A stretch of DNA of 6,081 bases from Chloroflexota bacterium (lineage in GTDB: Bacteria; Chloroflexota; Chloroflexia; JAMDCE01): the NCBI GenBank assembly GCA_023489135.1, contig JAMDCE010000240.1, positions 1-6,081 of the forward strand. Direction: 5' to 3'. Of the stretch, positions 1 through 6,081 are shown piece by piece. The position numbers were made by a program, and so were the translations under genes. Within the stretch, counting starts at the first letter, position 1. Every line of letters begins with the position of its first letter. Under the pieces are notes generated by a model, which was not told the DNA's origin, did no database searches, and was given only the letters and a program-made list of their open reading frames with translations.

Positions 1-1
1 C

Positions 2-1150
2 AAGAAAGAGGGAGAGGAGGTCAAGAAGGGCGACGTGATCGCCGAGATCGAAACAGATAAGGCAGCAATGGAACTGGAGGCCTACGATAGCGGCACACTT
101 TCAAAGATCGTTGTGCCAGAAGGGAAATCGGTTCCGATCGGCGAGCCCATTGCCCTCATAGCAGGTCCGGAGGAGCGCCCTGCAGCGCCGCCTGCACGAG
201 AAGAAAAGGCAGCTCCCGCTCTGCCACCGCCAGCCCCACCTCCAGGTGAGGTTTTCGCCGCAGCTGCTCCTCCCCAAGTCGAGGAAAGAGTGAAGGCCTC
301 GCCATTGGCGAGAAGGATAGCCGAAGAGAGAGGAATCGATCTGGCAAAGGTCAAAGGCACCGGACCAGAAGGCAGAATTACCAAAGAGGACGTGCTGGCC
401 TTCATTCAAACTATGGAAGAGGGCCGCAAAGAAATACCTAGGCCAGAAGTTGCAGCGGCTCCAGAAGCAGTCGAGATGGTCGAGCTTACCAAAATGCAGT
501 CGACCATCGCCGACAGGATGACCAGGGCCAAGCAGACTATCCCCCATTTTTACGTCACGTCAGAAATCGATATGTCTGCGGCCTCGCAAATGGTTGCGTC
601 GCTGAAGGCCGCGTTAAAAGATGGTCCTGAACTCAAGATAACAGACCTGCTGATCAAAGCGTCGGCGCTAGCGCTGAAAAAGTATCCTCTGGTCAATGCC
701 TTCTATCGCGACGGCAAGCTTCAGTACAACAAGCGCATTAACGTGGGGATTGCCGTTGCTCTGCCCGGAGGCCTGATGGTTCCAGTGATCCACGATTGCG
801 ATCGTAAGAGCCTGCGCGAGATTGCGTCCGAGGCCAGGCAACTAACCGAGAAAGTCAGAAGTGGGCATATGACGCCAGCAGATTTCGAGGGTGGCACGTT
901 CACCCTCTCAAACCTTGGCATGTTCGACGTCGACGAGTTCACCGCAATCATCAACCCGCCTGAGAGCGCGATCCTGGCCGTCGGCACGGTAAAGCCAACC
1001 CCTGTCGTGCGCGATGGGCAGATCGTTATCTCAGCGCGAATGAAGGCGACGCTCTCGGCTGATCACCGGGTTTACTACGGGGCGGCGGCGGCAGAATTTC
1101 TCCAAGAATTCAAGCGTTTGCTGGAGAATCCGCTCACCTTAATGCTGTAA
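2..1150 (+). CDS. pdhC: Dihydrolipoamide acyltransferase (E2), pyruvate dehydrogenase type, 5'-truncated by the window edge
   Basis: E2 core enzyme of a 2-oxoacid dehydrogenase complex; it carries the acyl group on lipoyl-lysine and transfers it to CoA in the cytoplasm. The frame is open from base 2, so the gene begins upstream; a GTG at 35 lies inside the lipoyl domain and is not the start. Visible order: the rest of a lipoyl domain with motif EIETDKAAME (lipoyl Lys codon 59-61; about 20-25 residues are missing before the window); a Pro/Ala-rich flexible linker (about 161-292); a peripheral-subunit-binding domain (about 296-406, SPLARRIAEERGIDLAKVKG); and a catalytic domain from about 479 to the stop. 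The DKAAME lipoyl motif is typical of pyruvate dehydrogenase E2. The active-site motif reads DHRVYYG (1061-1081): the His is kept but the usual Asp of HRxxDG is Tyr, as I recall for cyanobacterial and plastid E2. Substrate assignment is inferred; the matching E1 genes are not in the window. Confidence 0.9.
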   Translation, partial: KKEGEEVKKGDVIAEIETDKAAMELEAYDSGTLSKIVVPEGKSVPIGEPIALIAGPEERPAAPPAREEKAAPALPPPAPPPGEVFAAAAPPQVEERVKASPLARRIAEERGIDLAKVKGTGPEGRITKEDVLAFIQTMEEGRKEIPRPEVAAAPEAVEMVELTKMQSTIADRMTRAKQTIPHFYVTSEIDMSAASQMVASLKAALKDGPELKITDLLIKASALALKKYPLVNAFYRDGKLQYNKRINVGIAVALPGGLMVPVIHDCDRKSLREIASEARQLTEKVRSGHMTPADFEGGTFTLSNLGMFDVDEFTAIINPPESAILAVGTVKPTPVVRDGQIVISARMKATLSADHRVYYGAAAAEFLQEFKRLLENPLTLML

Positions 1151-1196
1151 AGGACACGCGCCGAGCGAACTATAAGCTATTGCTGATCGCTGCCCT

Positions 1197-1224
1197 GTGG
1201 TGCTAGACTACGACCTAGCACCGC
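1197..1224 (+). promoter_or_regulatory. Inverted repeat / stem-loop between first E2 and E1 alpha
   Basis: GGTGCTAG (1199-1206) and CTAGCACC (1215-1222) are perfect complements around an 8-base loop. The stem extends by a G-T wobble and a G-C pair to 10 pairs. It lies about 47 bases after the first E2 stop and 46 bases before the E1 alpha start. No T-run follows, so a classical intrinsic terminator is not supported. It could be an operator for a regulator of the downstream genes, an RNA processing or stabilising hairpin, or a poor terminator. A weak -10-like TAGACT (1204-1209) overlaps its left arm. The function is inference. Confidence 0.4.
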
Positions 1225-1257
1225 TTCGAGACGGTTGTCTGCCCTCGATTCAAGTGT

Positions 1258-1266
1258 GGAGGAGGT
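1258..1266 (+). promoter_or_regulatory. Ribosome binding site that decides the E1 alpha start
   Basis: GGAGGAGGT is a near-perfect Shine-Dalgarno sequence ending 4 bases before the ATG at 1271. It selects that ATG over the in-frame TTG at 1235, which lies upstream of this site and has no comparable site of its own. Confidence 0.8.
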
Positions 1267-1270
1267 ATAT

Positions 1271-2302
1271 ATGGATCCAGCCGAGGAAACGGCCGTTGTA
1301 GACTCTAAGCAAAAGGCCAGGCATATTGCCCTGGGACTGACAGATGACACTGTCCTCGAGATGTACTACAAGCTGGCTCAAGCTCGTGGCGTCGACGAGA
1401 AGATGTGGGTCCTTCATCGGCAGGGCAAAATCCATTTTCTGATCTCGTGCCAGGGGCAAGAAGGCATTCAGGTCGGCAGCGCGTTTGCGCTGAGACGAGG
1501 CAAGGATTTCGTTTTGCCCTATTACCGAGATATCGGCGTGGTCCTCGTGCTCGGCATGACATCACGGGATATTATGCTAAGCGCGTTCGCCCGCGATGCC
1601 GACCCAGCCAGCGGCGGCCGCCAGATGCCTGGCCATTTCGGCTATCCCAGCTTACACATCATCACAGGATCGAGTCCTGTCGCCACGCAGTTGCCCCACG
1701 CCGCCGGCATTGCACTGGCGTCCAAACTACGAAAGGACGATGCCGTTACAGTCGTCCACTTTGGCGAGGGCGCTACCAGTAAAGGTGACTGGCACGAGGC
1801 GCTCAACTTCGCCGGTATCCACAAGCTGCCAGTAGTGTTCATTTGCGAGAACAATGGCTACGCGATCTCAGAGCCGCAGGCTGAGGAAATGGCCATCAAG
1901 AACGTTGCCGATCGAGCGGCAGGGTACGGCTTCCCTGGCGTCACCGTCGACGGCAACGACGTTCTGGCCTCCTACGAGACCACTAAAGAAGCGGTAGACA
2001 GAGCTCGCCGCGGCGAAGGGCCAACCTTGATCGAGGCCAAGACCTTCCGCGTCGTGCCACATTCCAGCGACGACGATGACCGCCGCTACAGGTCTCGTGA
2101 AGAGGTCGAGGAATGGAAGAAACGCGATCCTGTCCAGCGCTTCAAGCGCTATCTGGAGGAGCAAGGCCTTCTTAACGCCACGATCGAGGAGCAGATTCGC
2201 GAGCGGATTGCCCAGGAAATCGAAGAGGCCGTCGACTTCGCCGTGAAAAGCCCTCTTCCCAGACCTGAGGATCTTACAAAGTACGTTTACTCCAACGGCT
2301 AG
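1271..2302 (+). CDS. bkdAA: 2-oxoacid dehydrogenase E1 subunit alpha, branched-chain (Bkd) type
   Basis: Thiamine diphosphate-dependent E1 alpha subunit (343 aa, normal family length). With E1 beta it forms the alpha2-beta2 decarboxylase that removes CO2 from a 2-oxoacid and acylates the E2 lipoyl arm. The ThDP/Mg binding motif is seen as GEG (residues 165-167) to NN (194-195, ENNGYAIS). GEG rather than GDG at this place is what I recall for branched-chain E1 alpha. RQMPGHFG (117-124) and the loop PHSSDDDDRRYR (263-274) also match the Bacillus BkdAA pattern more than pyruvate dehydrogenase E1 alpha. The ATG start is set by the strong Shine-Dalgarno just upstream. The E1 beta gene follows after a 219-base gap carrying repeats, unusually long for two subunits of one enzyme. 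Substrate (branched-chain 2-oxoacids versus pyruvate) is inferred; many databases label such proteins pyruvate dehydrogenase E1 alpha. Confidence 0.9.
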   Translation: MDPAEETAVVDSKQKARHIALGLTDDTVLEMYYKLAQARGVDEKMWVLHRQGKIHFLISCQGQEGIQVGSAFALRRGKDFVLPYYRDIGVVLVLGMTSRDIMLSAFARDADPASGGRQMPGHFGYPSLHIITGSSPVATQLPHAAGIALASKLRKDDAVTVVHFGEGATSKGDWHEALNFAGIHKLPVVFICENNGYAISEPQAEEMAIKNVADRAAGYGFPGVTVDGNDVLASYETTKEAVDRARRGEGPTLIEAKTFRVVPHSSDDDDRRYRSREEVEEWKKRDPVQRFKRYLEEQGLLNATIEEQIRERIAQEIEEAVDFAVKSPLPRPEDLTKYVYSNG

Positions 2303-2320
2303 AACCGGCATTCACAGTGC

Positions 2321-2465
2321 GAGACCATCGTGCAAAATGGATGGCCAAAAACGAAACCGTAGGGGCGAACCTCGTGAGACCGTTGTGCAAACAAAACCGT
2401 AGGGGCGAACCTTGTAGGATCGTTGTGCAAACGAAACCGTAGGGGCGAACCTTGTGTTCGCCCTG
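2321..2465 (+). repeat. Three-copy direct repeat, 40-base period, ending in a hairpin
   Basis: The core ACCGTAGGGGCGAACCT occurs three times (about 2356-2372, 2396-2412, 2436-2452), exactly 40 bases apart. Each is preceded by a copy of a GACCGTTGTGCAAA-like segment (about 2323, 2378, 2418). The first unit is about 15 bases longer between these two parts. Only the last copy is followed by the complementary arm, so GGGCGAAC (2443-2450), a CTTGT loop and GTTCGCCC (2456-2463) form a perfect 8-bp hairpin. The type resembles dispersed palindromic intergenic repeats I recall from Chloroflexota and other bacteria. No coding potential is credible here. Confidence 0.8.
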
Positions 2466-2521
2466 GGGCCGATGCAATACCAACCTTAACGCAAACTGCA
2501 GCAGGATTGAGGAGTAGGTAG

Positions 2522-3502
2522 ATGGCAGAGAAAACAGTCATCGAAGCTATACGCGAAGCCATGGCCGAAGAAATGCGTCGCGACCCAAGCGTCATTGTTC
2601 TGGGCGAGGATGTGGGCGTTGACGGCGGCGTTTTCCGAGCGACCGATGGCCTATACAAGGAATTCGGCAAAAATCGTGTGATCGACACGCCACTGGCCGA
2701 ATCGAGCATAGTCGCCATCTCCATAGGCGCAGCCTTCAACGGCATGCGCCCTATCGCGGAAATCCAGTTCGCGGACTTCATCCATTCGGCCATGGACCAG
2801 ATTATGAGCGAGGCGGCAAAAATTCGTTTTCGTTCTAAGGGCGCCTTCGGCTGCCCCATCGTCATTCGCTCCCCATACGGAGCAGGCATCCACGGCGGCC
2901 TGTATCATTCTCAGAGCGTGGAAGCGTTCTTCTTCCACGTTCCAGGACTGAAAATCGTGGCTCCAAGCACGCCTTACGAGGCAAAAGGCCTTCTGAAGTC
3001 GGCTATTCGCGATGAGGACCCTGTCCTTTTCTTCGAGCACAAGAAAACGTACCGCAAGATAAAAGGCGAAGTTCCCGAACAAGATTACACGATTCCCATT
3101 GGTGTGGCTGACGTGAAGAGACAGGGCGAAGACATCAGCATAATAACCTATGGTATGATGGTTCACGTCGCTCTCGAAGCGGCTGAAAAGCTAGCTCAAG
3201 AAGGGATTTCGCTGGAAATAGTCGATTTGCGTACCGTGCTGCCGCTGGATAAAGTGGCTATCAAACGCTCCGTTGAGAAGACGAGCAAGGCCATTATCCT
3301 GCACGAGGACACCAAGACTGGCGGCGTGGGAGCCGAGATAGCGGCGATCCTTGCCGAAGAACTCTTCGAGTACCTCGATGGCCCGATCGTGCGCATCGGC
3401 GCGCCCGATACTCCAGTCCCTTACGCGGAAAGTCTCGAAAAGGCCTTCGTGCCCGATGTGGACGAACTCATCGACGCGGCGCGCAAGCTCGCCGCCTACT
3501 AA
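2522..3502 (+). CDS. bkdAB: 2-oxoacid dehydrogenase E1 subunit beta, branched-chain (Bkd) type
   Basis: Beta subunit (326 aa, full length) of the ThDP-dependent E1. It has an N-terminal transketolase-like pyrimidine-binding domain and a C-terminal transketolase domain. Seen: LGEDVG (27-32); DTPLAES (55-61), with Glu60 in the position expected to contact the ThDP aminopyrimidine; RSPYGAGIHGGLYHSQSVEA (116-135), including the conserved active-site His129; PSTPYEAKGLL; DPVLFFEHK; and VDLRTVLPLD. These blocks are close to Bacillus BkdAB as I recall it. The ATG has GAGGAG (2509-2514) 7 bases upstream. The gene is separated from E1 alpha by the 40-base-period repeats but is followed after only 17 bases by the branched-chain-type E2, which suggests co-translation with that E2. 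Use of pyruvate as substrate cannot be excluded from sequence alone. Confidence 0.92.
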   Translation: MAEKTVIEAIREAMAEEMRRDPSVIVLGEDVGVDGGVFRATDGLYKEFGKNRVIDTPLAESSIVAISIGAAFNGMRPIAEIQFADFIHSAMDQIMSEAAKIRFRSKGAFGCPIVIRSPYGAGIHGGLYHSQSVEAFFFHVPGLKIVAPSTPYEAKGLLKSAIRDEDPVLFFEHKKTYRKIKGEVPEQDYTIPIGVADVKRQGEDISIITYGMMVHVALEAAEKLAQEGISLEIVDLRTVLPLDKVAIKRSVEKTSKAIILHEDTKTGGVGAEIAAILAEELFEYLDGPIVRIGAPDTPVPYAESLEKAFVPDVDELIDAARKLAAY

Positions 3503-3504
3503 TT

Positions 3505-3511
3505 GGGGGAG
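3505..3511 (+). promoter_or_regulatory. Ribosome binding site that decides the second E2 start
   Basis: GGGGGAG lies 8 bases before the ATG at 3520. The alternative in-frame GTG at 3511 overlaps the end of this site and so cannot be served by it. The site starts two bases after the E1 beta stop codon, consistent with translational coupling. Confidence 0.6.
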
Positions 3512-3519
3512 TGAAAAGG

Positions 3520-4818
3520 ATGGCGACACCGGTTACCATGCCGCAACTAGGAGAATCCATCACAGAAGGGACCATCTCTCGCTGGCTGAAGCAAGAGGGC
3601 GAGTGGGTCAAGAGAGACGAGCCTCTGGTGGAGATCATCACCGACAAGGTCACAGCGGAGATGCCTTCTCCGACTGAAGGTAAGCTGAGTAAGATCATCG
3701 CCGCGGCAGGCGCAGTCGTCCCTGTGGGACAATTGCTCGCCGAGATCGACGAAGCAGGAGCGCAAATCGGCGCTCGGATATCCACCCCTGGCGAGCAGGT
3801 TTTGGGAGTATCCGACGTTTCATCGGCCGTGAAGGCTGCCGTCGAACAGGCCAGCGAGCTTGTAGAGATGGCCCGAAAAAGGTCATCGCCGCTGGTCCGC
3901 CGACTCGCCAGAGAACACGGCGTAGACATCTCTCAGATTCGGGGGACAGGCATCGAGGGACGCGTGACAAAGGACGATATACTGACTTTTATTGCAAACC
4001 GGCAATCCACACCCGCCGCCTCCCCTGCTCAGGCCGCGATACTCCGCCCTGCCGAGCCCGTCGTCGCGCAACCAAAGCAACAGATTGCACCCGAGATATC
4101 AAAGCCTGTGTCTCTTGCCGAAGGAGACCAGGCAATAGACCTCACGCCGATGAGACGAGCGATCGCGGAGCACATGGTTCGAAGCAAGCGCACCTCTCCT
4201 CATGCCTGGACGACGTTTGAAGTCGATATGACCAACATTGTTAAATGGCGGGAAGGCGTGAAAGAGGAATTCAAACGTCGTGAAGGCGTGCCTCTCACCT
4301 ACGTGCCTTTCGTCGTCAAAGCCACCGTCGATGCGCTCAAAGCATTCCCAATGCTGAATTCTTCCTGGGTAGATGATAAGATTATCATCAAGAAGCATAT
4401 CAATATCGGCATAGCCGTTGCTATCGACGACGGCCTGATAGTGCCAGTAATTCACGACGCCGACGAGAAAAGCATAGCCGGCTTGGCCAAGGCGGTCTGG
4501 GAACTGGGGAATCGGGCTAAGGCAGGAAAATTGACGCTGCCAGAGGTACAGGGTGGCACATTCACAGTGAACAATACCGGCTCATTTGGCTCCATCGTGT
4601 CCGTTCCGATAATCAATCAGCCCCAGGCTGCAATACTCAGTATGGAGGCCATCGTCAAGCGTCCGGTAGTTGTCGACGACGCCATCGCTATTCGTCCGAT
4701 GATGAATCTCTGCCTCTCGTTCGATCACCGCATCGTCGACGGCTATAGAGCAGGCAAGTTCTTGCAACATATGAAACAATGGCTCGGGTCATTTGGCCCC
4801 AGCGTGCCGCTGTACTAG
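3520..4818 (+). CDS. bkdB: Dihydrolipoamide acyltransferase (E2), branched-chain (Bkd) type
   Basis: E2 core of a 2-oxoacid dehydrogenase complex (432 aa from the ATG). Domain order: one lipoyl domain (about 3-78, starting VTMPQLGESITEG, with lipoyl lysine K43 in IITDKVTAE); a flexible linker; a peripheral-subunit-binding domain (about 122-160, SPLVRRLAREHGVDISQIRG); an Ala/Pro-rich linker; and a catalytic chloramphenicol-acetyltransferase-like domain (about 206-428). The catalytic motif DHRIVDG is intact (His403 and Asp407). The MPQLGES and TDKVTAE motifs match BkdB-type E2 and differ from the first E2 in the window. It sits 17 bases after E1 beta, so it is very probably the physical partner of this E1 pair. 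The downstream lipA/lipB would supply its cofactor. The acyl substrate (isobutyryl, isovaleryl and 2-methylbutyryl versus acetyl) is an inference from family resemblance. Confidence 0.92.
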   Translation: MATPVTMPQLGESITEGTISRWLKQEGEWVKRDEPLVEIITDKVTAEMPSPTEGKLSKIIAAAGAVVPVGQLLAEIDEAGAQIGARISTPGEQVLGVSDVSSAVKAAVEQASELVEMARKRSSPLVRRLAREHGVDISQIRGTGIEGRVTKDDILTFIANRQSTPAASPAQAAILRPAEPVVAQPKQQIAPEISKPVSLAEGDQAIDLTPMRRAIAEHMVRSKRTSPHAWTTFEVDMTNIVKWREGVKEEFKRREGVPLTYVPFVVKATVDALKAFPMLNSSWVDDKIIIKKHINIGIAVAIDDGLIVPVIHDADEKSIAGLAKAVWELGNRAKAGKLTLPEVQGGTFTVNNTGSFGSIVSVPIINQPQAAILSMEAIVKRPVVVDDAIAIRPMMNLCLSFDHRIVDGYRAGKFLQHMKQWLGSFGPSVPLY

Positions 4819-4819
4819 A

Positions 4820-4847
4820 GAGGTTCCCAAAACCGCTGGGACACCTC
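4820..4847 (+). terminator. Bulged stem-loop just after the second E2 gene, possible terminator
   Basis: GAGGTTCCCA (4820-4829) pairs with TGGGA-C-ACCTC (4837-4847), giving ten pairs with one bulged C and a 7-base loop. It starts two bases after the E2 stop codon, where a terminator or mRNA 3'-end hairpin would sit. No T-run follows, so intrinsic termination is doubtful and readthrough into lipA is possible. Confidence 0.3.
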
Positions 4848-4868
4848 CCCAATGGCAAATGTGAAATC

Positions 4869-4901
4869 CCCTCTCCCTCTGGGAGAGGGCTAGGGTGAGG
4901 G
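4869..4901 (+). repeat. CCCTCTCCC/GGGAGAGGG dispersed palindromic repeat
   Basis: CCCTCTCCC (4869-4877), a TCT loop and GGGAGAGGG (4881-4889) form a perfect 9-bp hairpin. It is followed by CTAGGGTGAGGG (4890-4901). Read on the minus strand it encodes the PHPSPLPEGEG string often seen in spurious ORFs made by a widespread intergenic repeat of many bacteria. It is probably a non-coding REP-like element. It may also shape mRNA ends between the second E2 and lipA. Confidence 0.75.
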
Positions 4902-4952
4902 CCTCCCAACAATTTCCAATAACTTCTCTACGAACGAAGGAGCAATCCTAAA

Positions 4953-5843
4953 ATGGCATCACAAGAATCGACACCCGACGACACCGCAAAAAAGCCCGAC
5001 TGGCTAAAGGTCCGGCTGTCTCTCGGCCCCAACTACCGGGACATCAAGGGATTGTTGCGCGGTCTGGAACTGCACAGCGTCTGTGAAGAGGCCCTTTGCC
5101 CGAACATGGGCGAATGCTTCGAGAGCCGAACCGCAACGTTTCTGATTCTAGGTCGCGTGTGCACTCGCAACTGCGGCTTCTGCGCCATCGAGACAGGCAC
5201 GACCAACGAACTCGACGAAGCCGAACCAGAGCGGGTGGCGCGCGCTGTCGAAAGCCTCGACCTTCGTCACGTAGTCATCACCTCCGTGACCCGCGACGAC
5301 CTGGCAGACGGCGGAGCCAGCATCTTTGCCGAGACCATAAGCAGAATACGCCAATACAAGCCTTCCTGCAGCGTCGAGGTGTTGATCCCCGACTTCCAGG
5401 GCTCCGAGTCCGCCCTCGCCACGGTGGTTCAAGCGAAGCCGGACATCCTTAACCACAACATCGAGACAGTGCGCCGCCTTTCGTTCGAGGTTCGGCCTAT
5501 GGCCGACTACGACCGTTCGATTGAGCTGCTTCGGCGCGCAAAGCAAATGGACGACAAGACGCTGACCAAGTCGGGAATCATGCTCGGGCTGGGCGAAACG
5601 TGGAACGAGATAATCGAGGCAATGACCGACCTGCGCGCTGCCGGATGCGAAATCCTGACGATCGGCCAGTATCTCCGTCCCTCCAAGCAGCACCTGCCGG
5701 TCGTGCGTTACTACACGCCCGCCGAGTTTGGCGCACTCAGGGACGAAGGCCAGCGGCTAGGATTTCACCACGTGGAATCGGGTCCCCTCGTCAGAAGCTC
5801 GTACCACGCGAAGCAACAAATTGAGGAAACGAAGCACCTGTAG
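4953..5843 (+). CDS. lipA: Lipoyl synthase (radical SAM)
   Basis: Inserts two sulfur atoms at C6 and C8 of octanoyl groups bound to lipoyl domains, completing the lipoyl cofactor of E2 (and GcvH) proteins. Length is 296 aa, full for the family. The auxiliary 4Fe-4S cluster motif CX4CX5C is C44, C49, C55 (CEEALCPNMGEC). The radical SAM motif CX3CX2C is C70, C74, C77 (CTRNCGFC), with the family-typical 15-residue spacing between the two. Further conserved blocks are TSVTRDDLADGGA, LNHNIETV, KSGIMLGLGE, and the C-terminal RSSYHA (281-286), which holds the Ser that ligates the auxiliary cluster. The ATG has AAGGAG (4937-4942) 10 bases upstream. lipB follows 23 bases after the stop. The location next to two lipoyl-carrying E2 genes fits its role. 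Identification is secure. Confidence 0.98.
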   Translation: MASQESTPDDTAKKPDWLKVRLSLGPNYRDIKGLLRGLELHSVCEEALCPNMGECFESRTATFLILGRVCTRNCGFCAIETGTTNELDEAEPERVARAVESLDLRHVVITSVTRDDLADGGASIFAETISRIRQYKPSCSVEVLIPDFQGSESALATVVQAKPDILNHNIETVRRLSFEVRPMADYDRSIELLRRAKQMDDKTLTKSGIMLGLGETWNEIIEAMTDLRAAGCEILTIGQYLRPSKQHLPVVRYYTPAEFGALRDEGQRLGFHHVESGPLVRSSYHAKQQIEETKHL

Positions 5844-5866
5844 CTAGCAGATTTCTTGATCGGGAA

Positions 5867-6081
5867 ATGCTCGTGTCCACCGATTCGAAGGGAACAACAA
5901 CCGCAAACCACGAAGCCGATCAGGCCGTAAGCGATCTTTCAGGCAGCTCGCACTTGCTGAAGCTCGGCACTGTAAACTATGCCGAGGCGTTGGCACTGCA
6001 AGACCGCCTGGTGAAAGCCCGTTATGAAGGCAAGGTCGGCGACTTGCTGATCCTGCTGGAACACCCTCATACCTACACAAT
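5867..6081 (+). CDS. lipB: Octanoyl-ACP:protein octanoyltransferase, N-terminal part (cut by window end)
   Basis: Transfers octanoate from acyl carrier protein to the lipoyl-domain lysine, giving the LipA substrate. Seventy-one complete codons are visible, then the window ends mid-codon. After an about 30-residue polar N-terminal stretch come LLKLGTVNYAEALALQDRLV and LLILLEHPHTYT, which match the LipB start and its conserved EHPxxYT strand. The catalytic Lys and Cys lie beyond the window. The ATG at 5867 has only a weak ribosome site; the in-frame GTG at 5873 is an alternative, and no start codon lies in frame upstream before the stop at 5822. The 23-base gap after lipA suggests a lipA-lipB operon. 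The N-terminal stretch is longer than in many LipB proteins, so a start further downstream cannot be excluded. Confidence 0.92.
   Translation, partial: MLVSTDSKGTTTANHEADQAVSDLSGSSHLLKLGTVNYAEALALQDRLVKARYEGKVGDLLILLEHPHTYT

Noticed and set aside
1171..1209. Sigma-70 promoter candidates (TATAAG at 1171; TTGCTG at 1180 with TAGACT at 1204)
   Set aside because: TATAAG lacks a -35 partner. The TTGCTG/TAGACT pair matches the consensus poorly with 18-base spacing. Not strong enough to list as a feature.
1235..1270. TTG start at 1235 for E1 alpha, 12 codons upstream
   Set aside because: The GGAGGAGGT site at 1258-1266 serves the ATG at 1271. The upstream extension has no ribosome site.
1405..1782. 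Plus-strand ORF in another frame inside E1 alpha
   Set aside because: It overlaps conserved E1 alpha sequence and has an Arg-rich out-of-frame composition.
2321..2465. Short CRISPR array
   Set aside because: The 40-base period is almost wholly repeated, with no unique spacers of uniform length, and there are no cas genes nearby.
2299..2889. Minus-strand ORF of 196 codons across the repeat array and the E1 beta 5' end
   Set aside because: Half is antisense to the well-supported E1 beta gene. The rest is the direct repeat read backwards (recurring RPYGFV-like strings). No protein family is recognisable.
3511..3519. GTG start at 3511 for the second E2
   Set aside because: Its only ribosome site would be directly adjacent or overlapping. 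The ATG at 3520 has proper spacing and gives the usual E2 N-terminus.
5148..5693. Minus-strand ORF of 181 codons inside lipA
   Set aside because: Fully antisense to a secure lipA with both Fe-S motifs. It is a frame shadow of GC-rich coding sequence.

Overview
The window is a lipoic-acid-centred metabolic locus. All recognisable genes are on the + strand and lie close together. In order they are: a 5'-truncated dihydrolipoamide acyltransferase (E2) of pyruvate dehydrogenase type (2-1150), a 2-oxoacid dehydrogenase E1 alpha subunit (1271-2302), the E1 beta subunit (2522-3502), a second and different E2 of branched-chain type (3520-4818), lipoyl synthase lipA (4953-5843), and the start of octanoyltransferase lipB (5867 to the window edge). 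No E3 (dihydrolipoamide dehydrogenase) gene is visible.

The logic is coherent. E1 alpha/beta decarboxylates a 2-oxoacid using thiamine diphosphate and passes the acyl group to the lipoyl arm of an E2, which transfers it to CoA. LipB (octanoyl transfer from ACP) and LipA (sulfur insertion) make the lipoyl cofactor on those E2 lipoyl domains. E1 alpha, E1 beta and the second E2 resemble the Bacillus-type Bkd set, so they look like one complex. The first E2 has a different lipoyl motif and an altered active-site motif, and probably belongs to another complex whose E1 genes would lie upstream, outside the window.

The intergenic gaps hold the only non-coding structure. A perfect 8-bp inverted repeat (extendable to 10 pairs) lies between the first E2 and E1 alpha. 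A three-copy, 40-bp-period repeat ending in a hairpin lies between E1 alpha and E1 beta. A bulged stem-loop plus a CCCTCTCCC/GGGAGAGGG dispersed-repeat hairpin lies between the second E2 and lipA. No gap exceeds 300 bases.

Organism: a free-living bacterium with moderate-to-high GC, good Shine-Dalgarno sites, Gram-positive/Chloroflexota-like Bkd subunits, and dispersed GTAGGGGCGAAC- and CCCTCTCCC-type repeats. A member of Chloroflexota is my best guess, from family resemblance and recalled repeat types only, at low to moderate confidence. I see no mobile element, RNA gene, CRISPR array or obviously novel system. The most notable points are the two unlike E2 genes flanking one E1 pair, the Asp-to-Tyr change in the first E2, and the repeat array splitting the two E1 genes.
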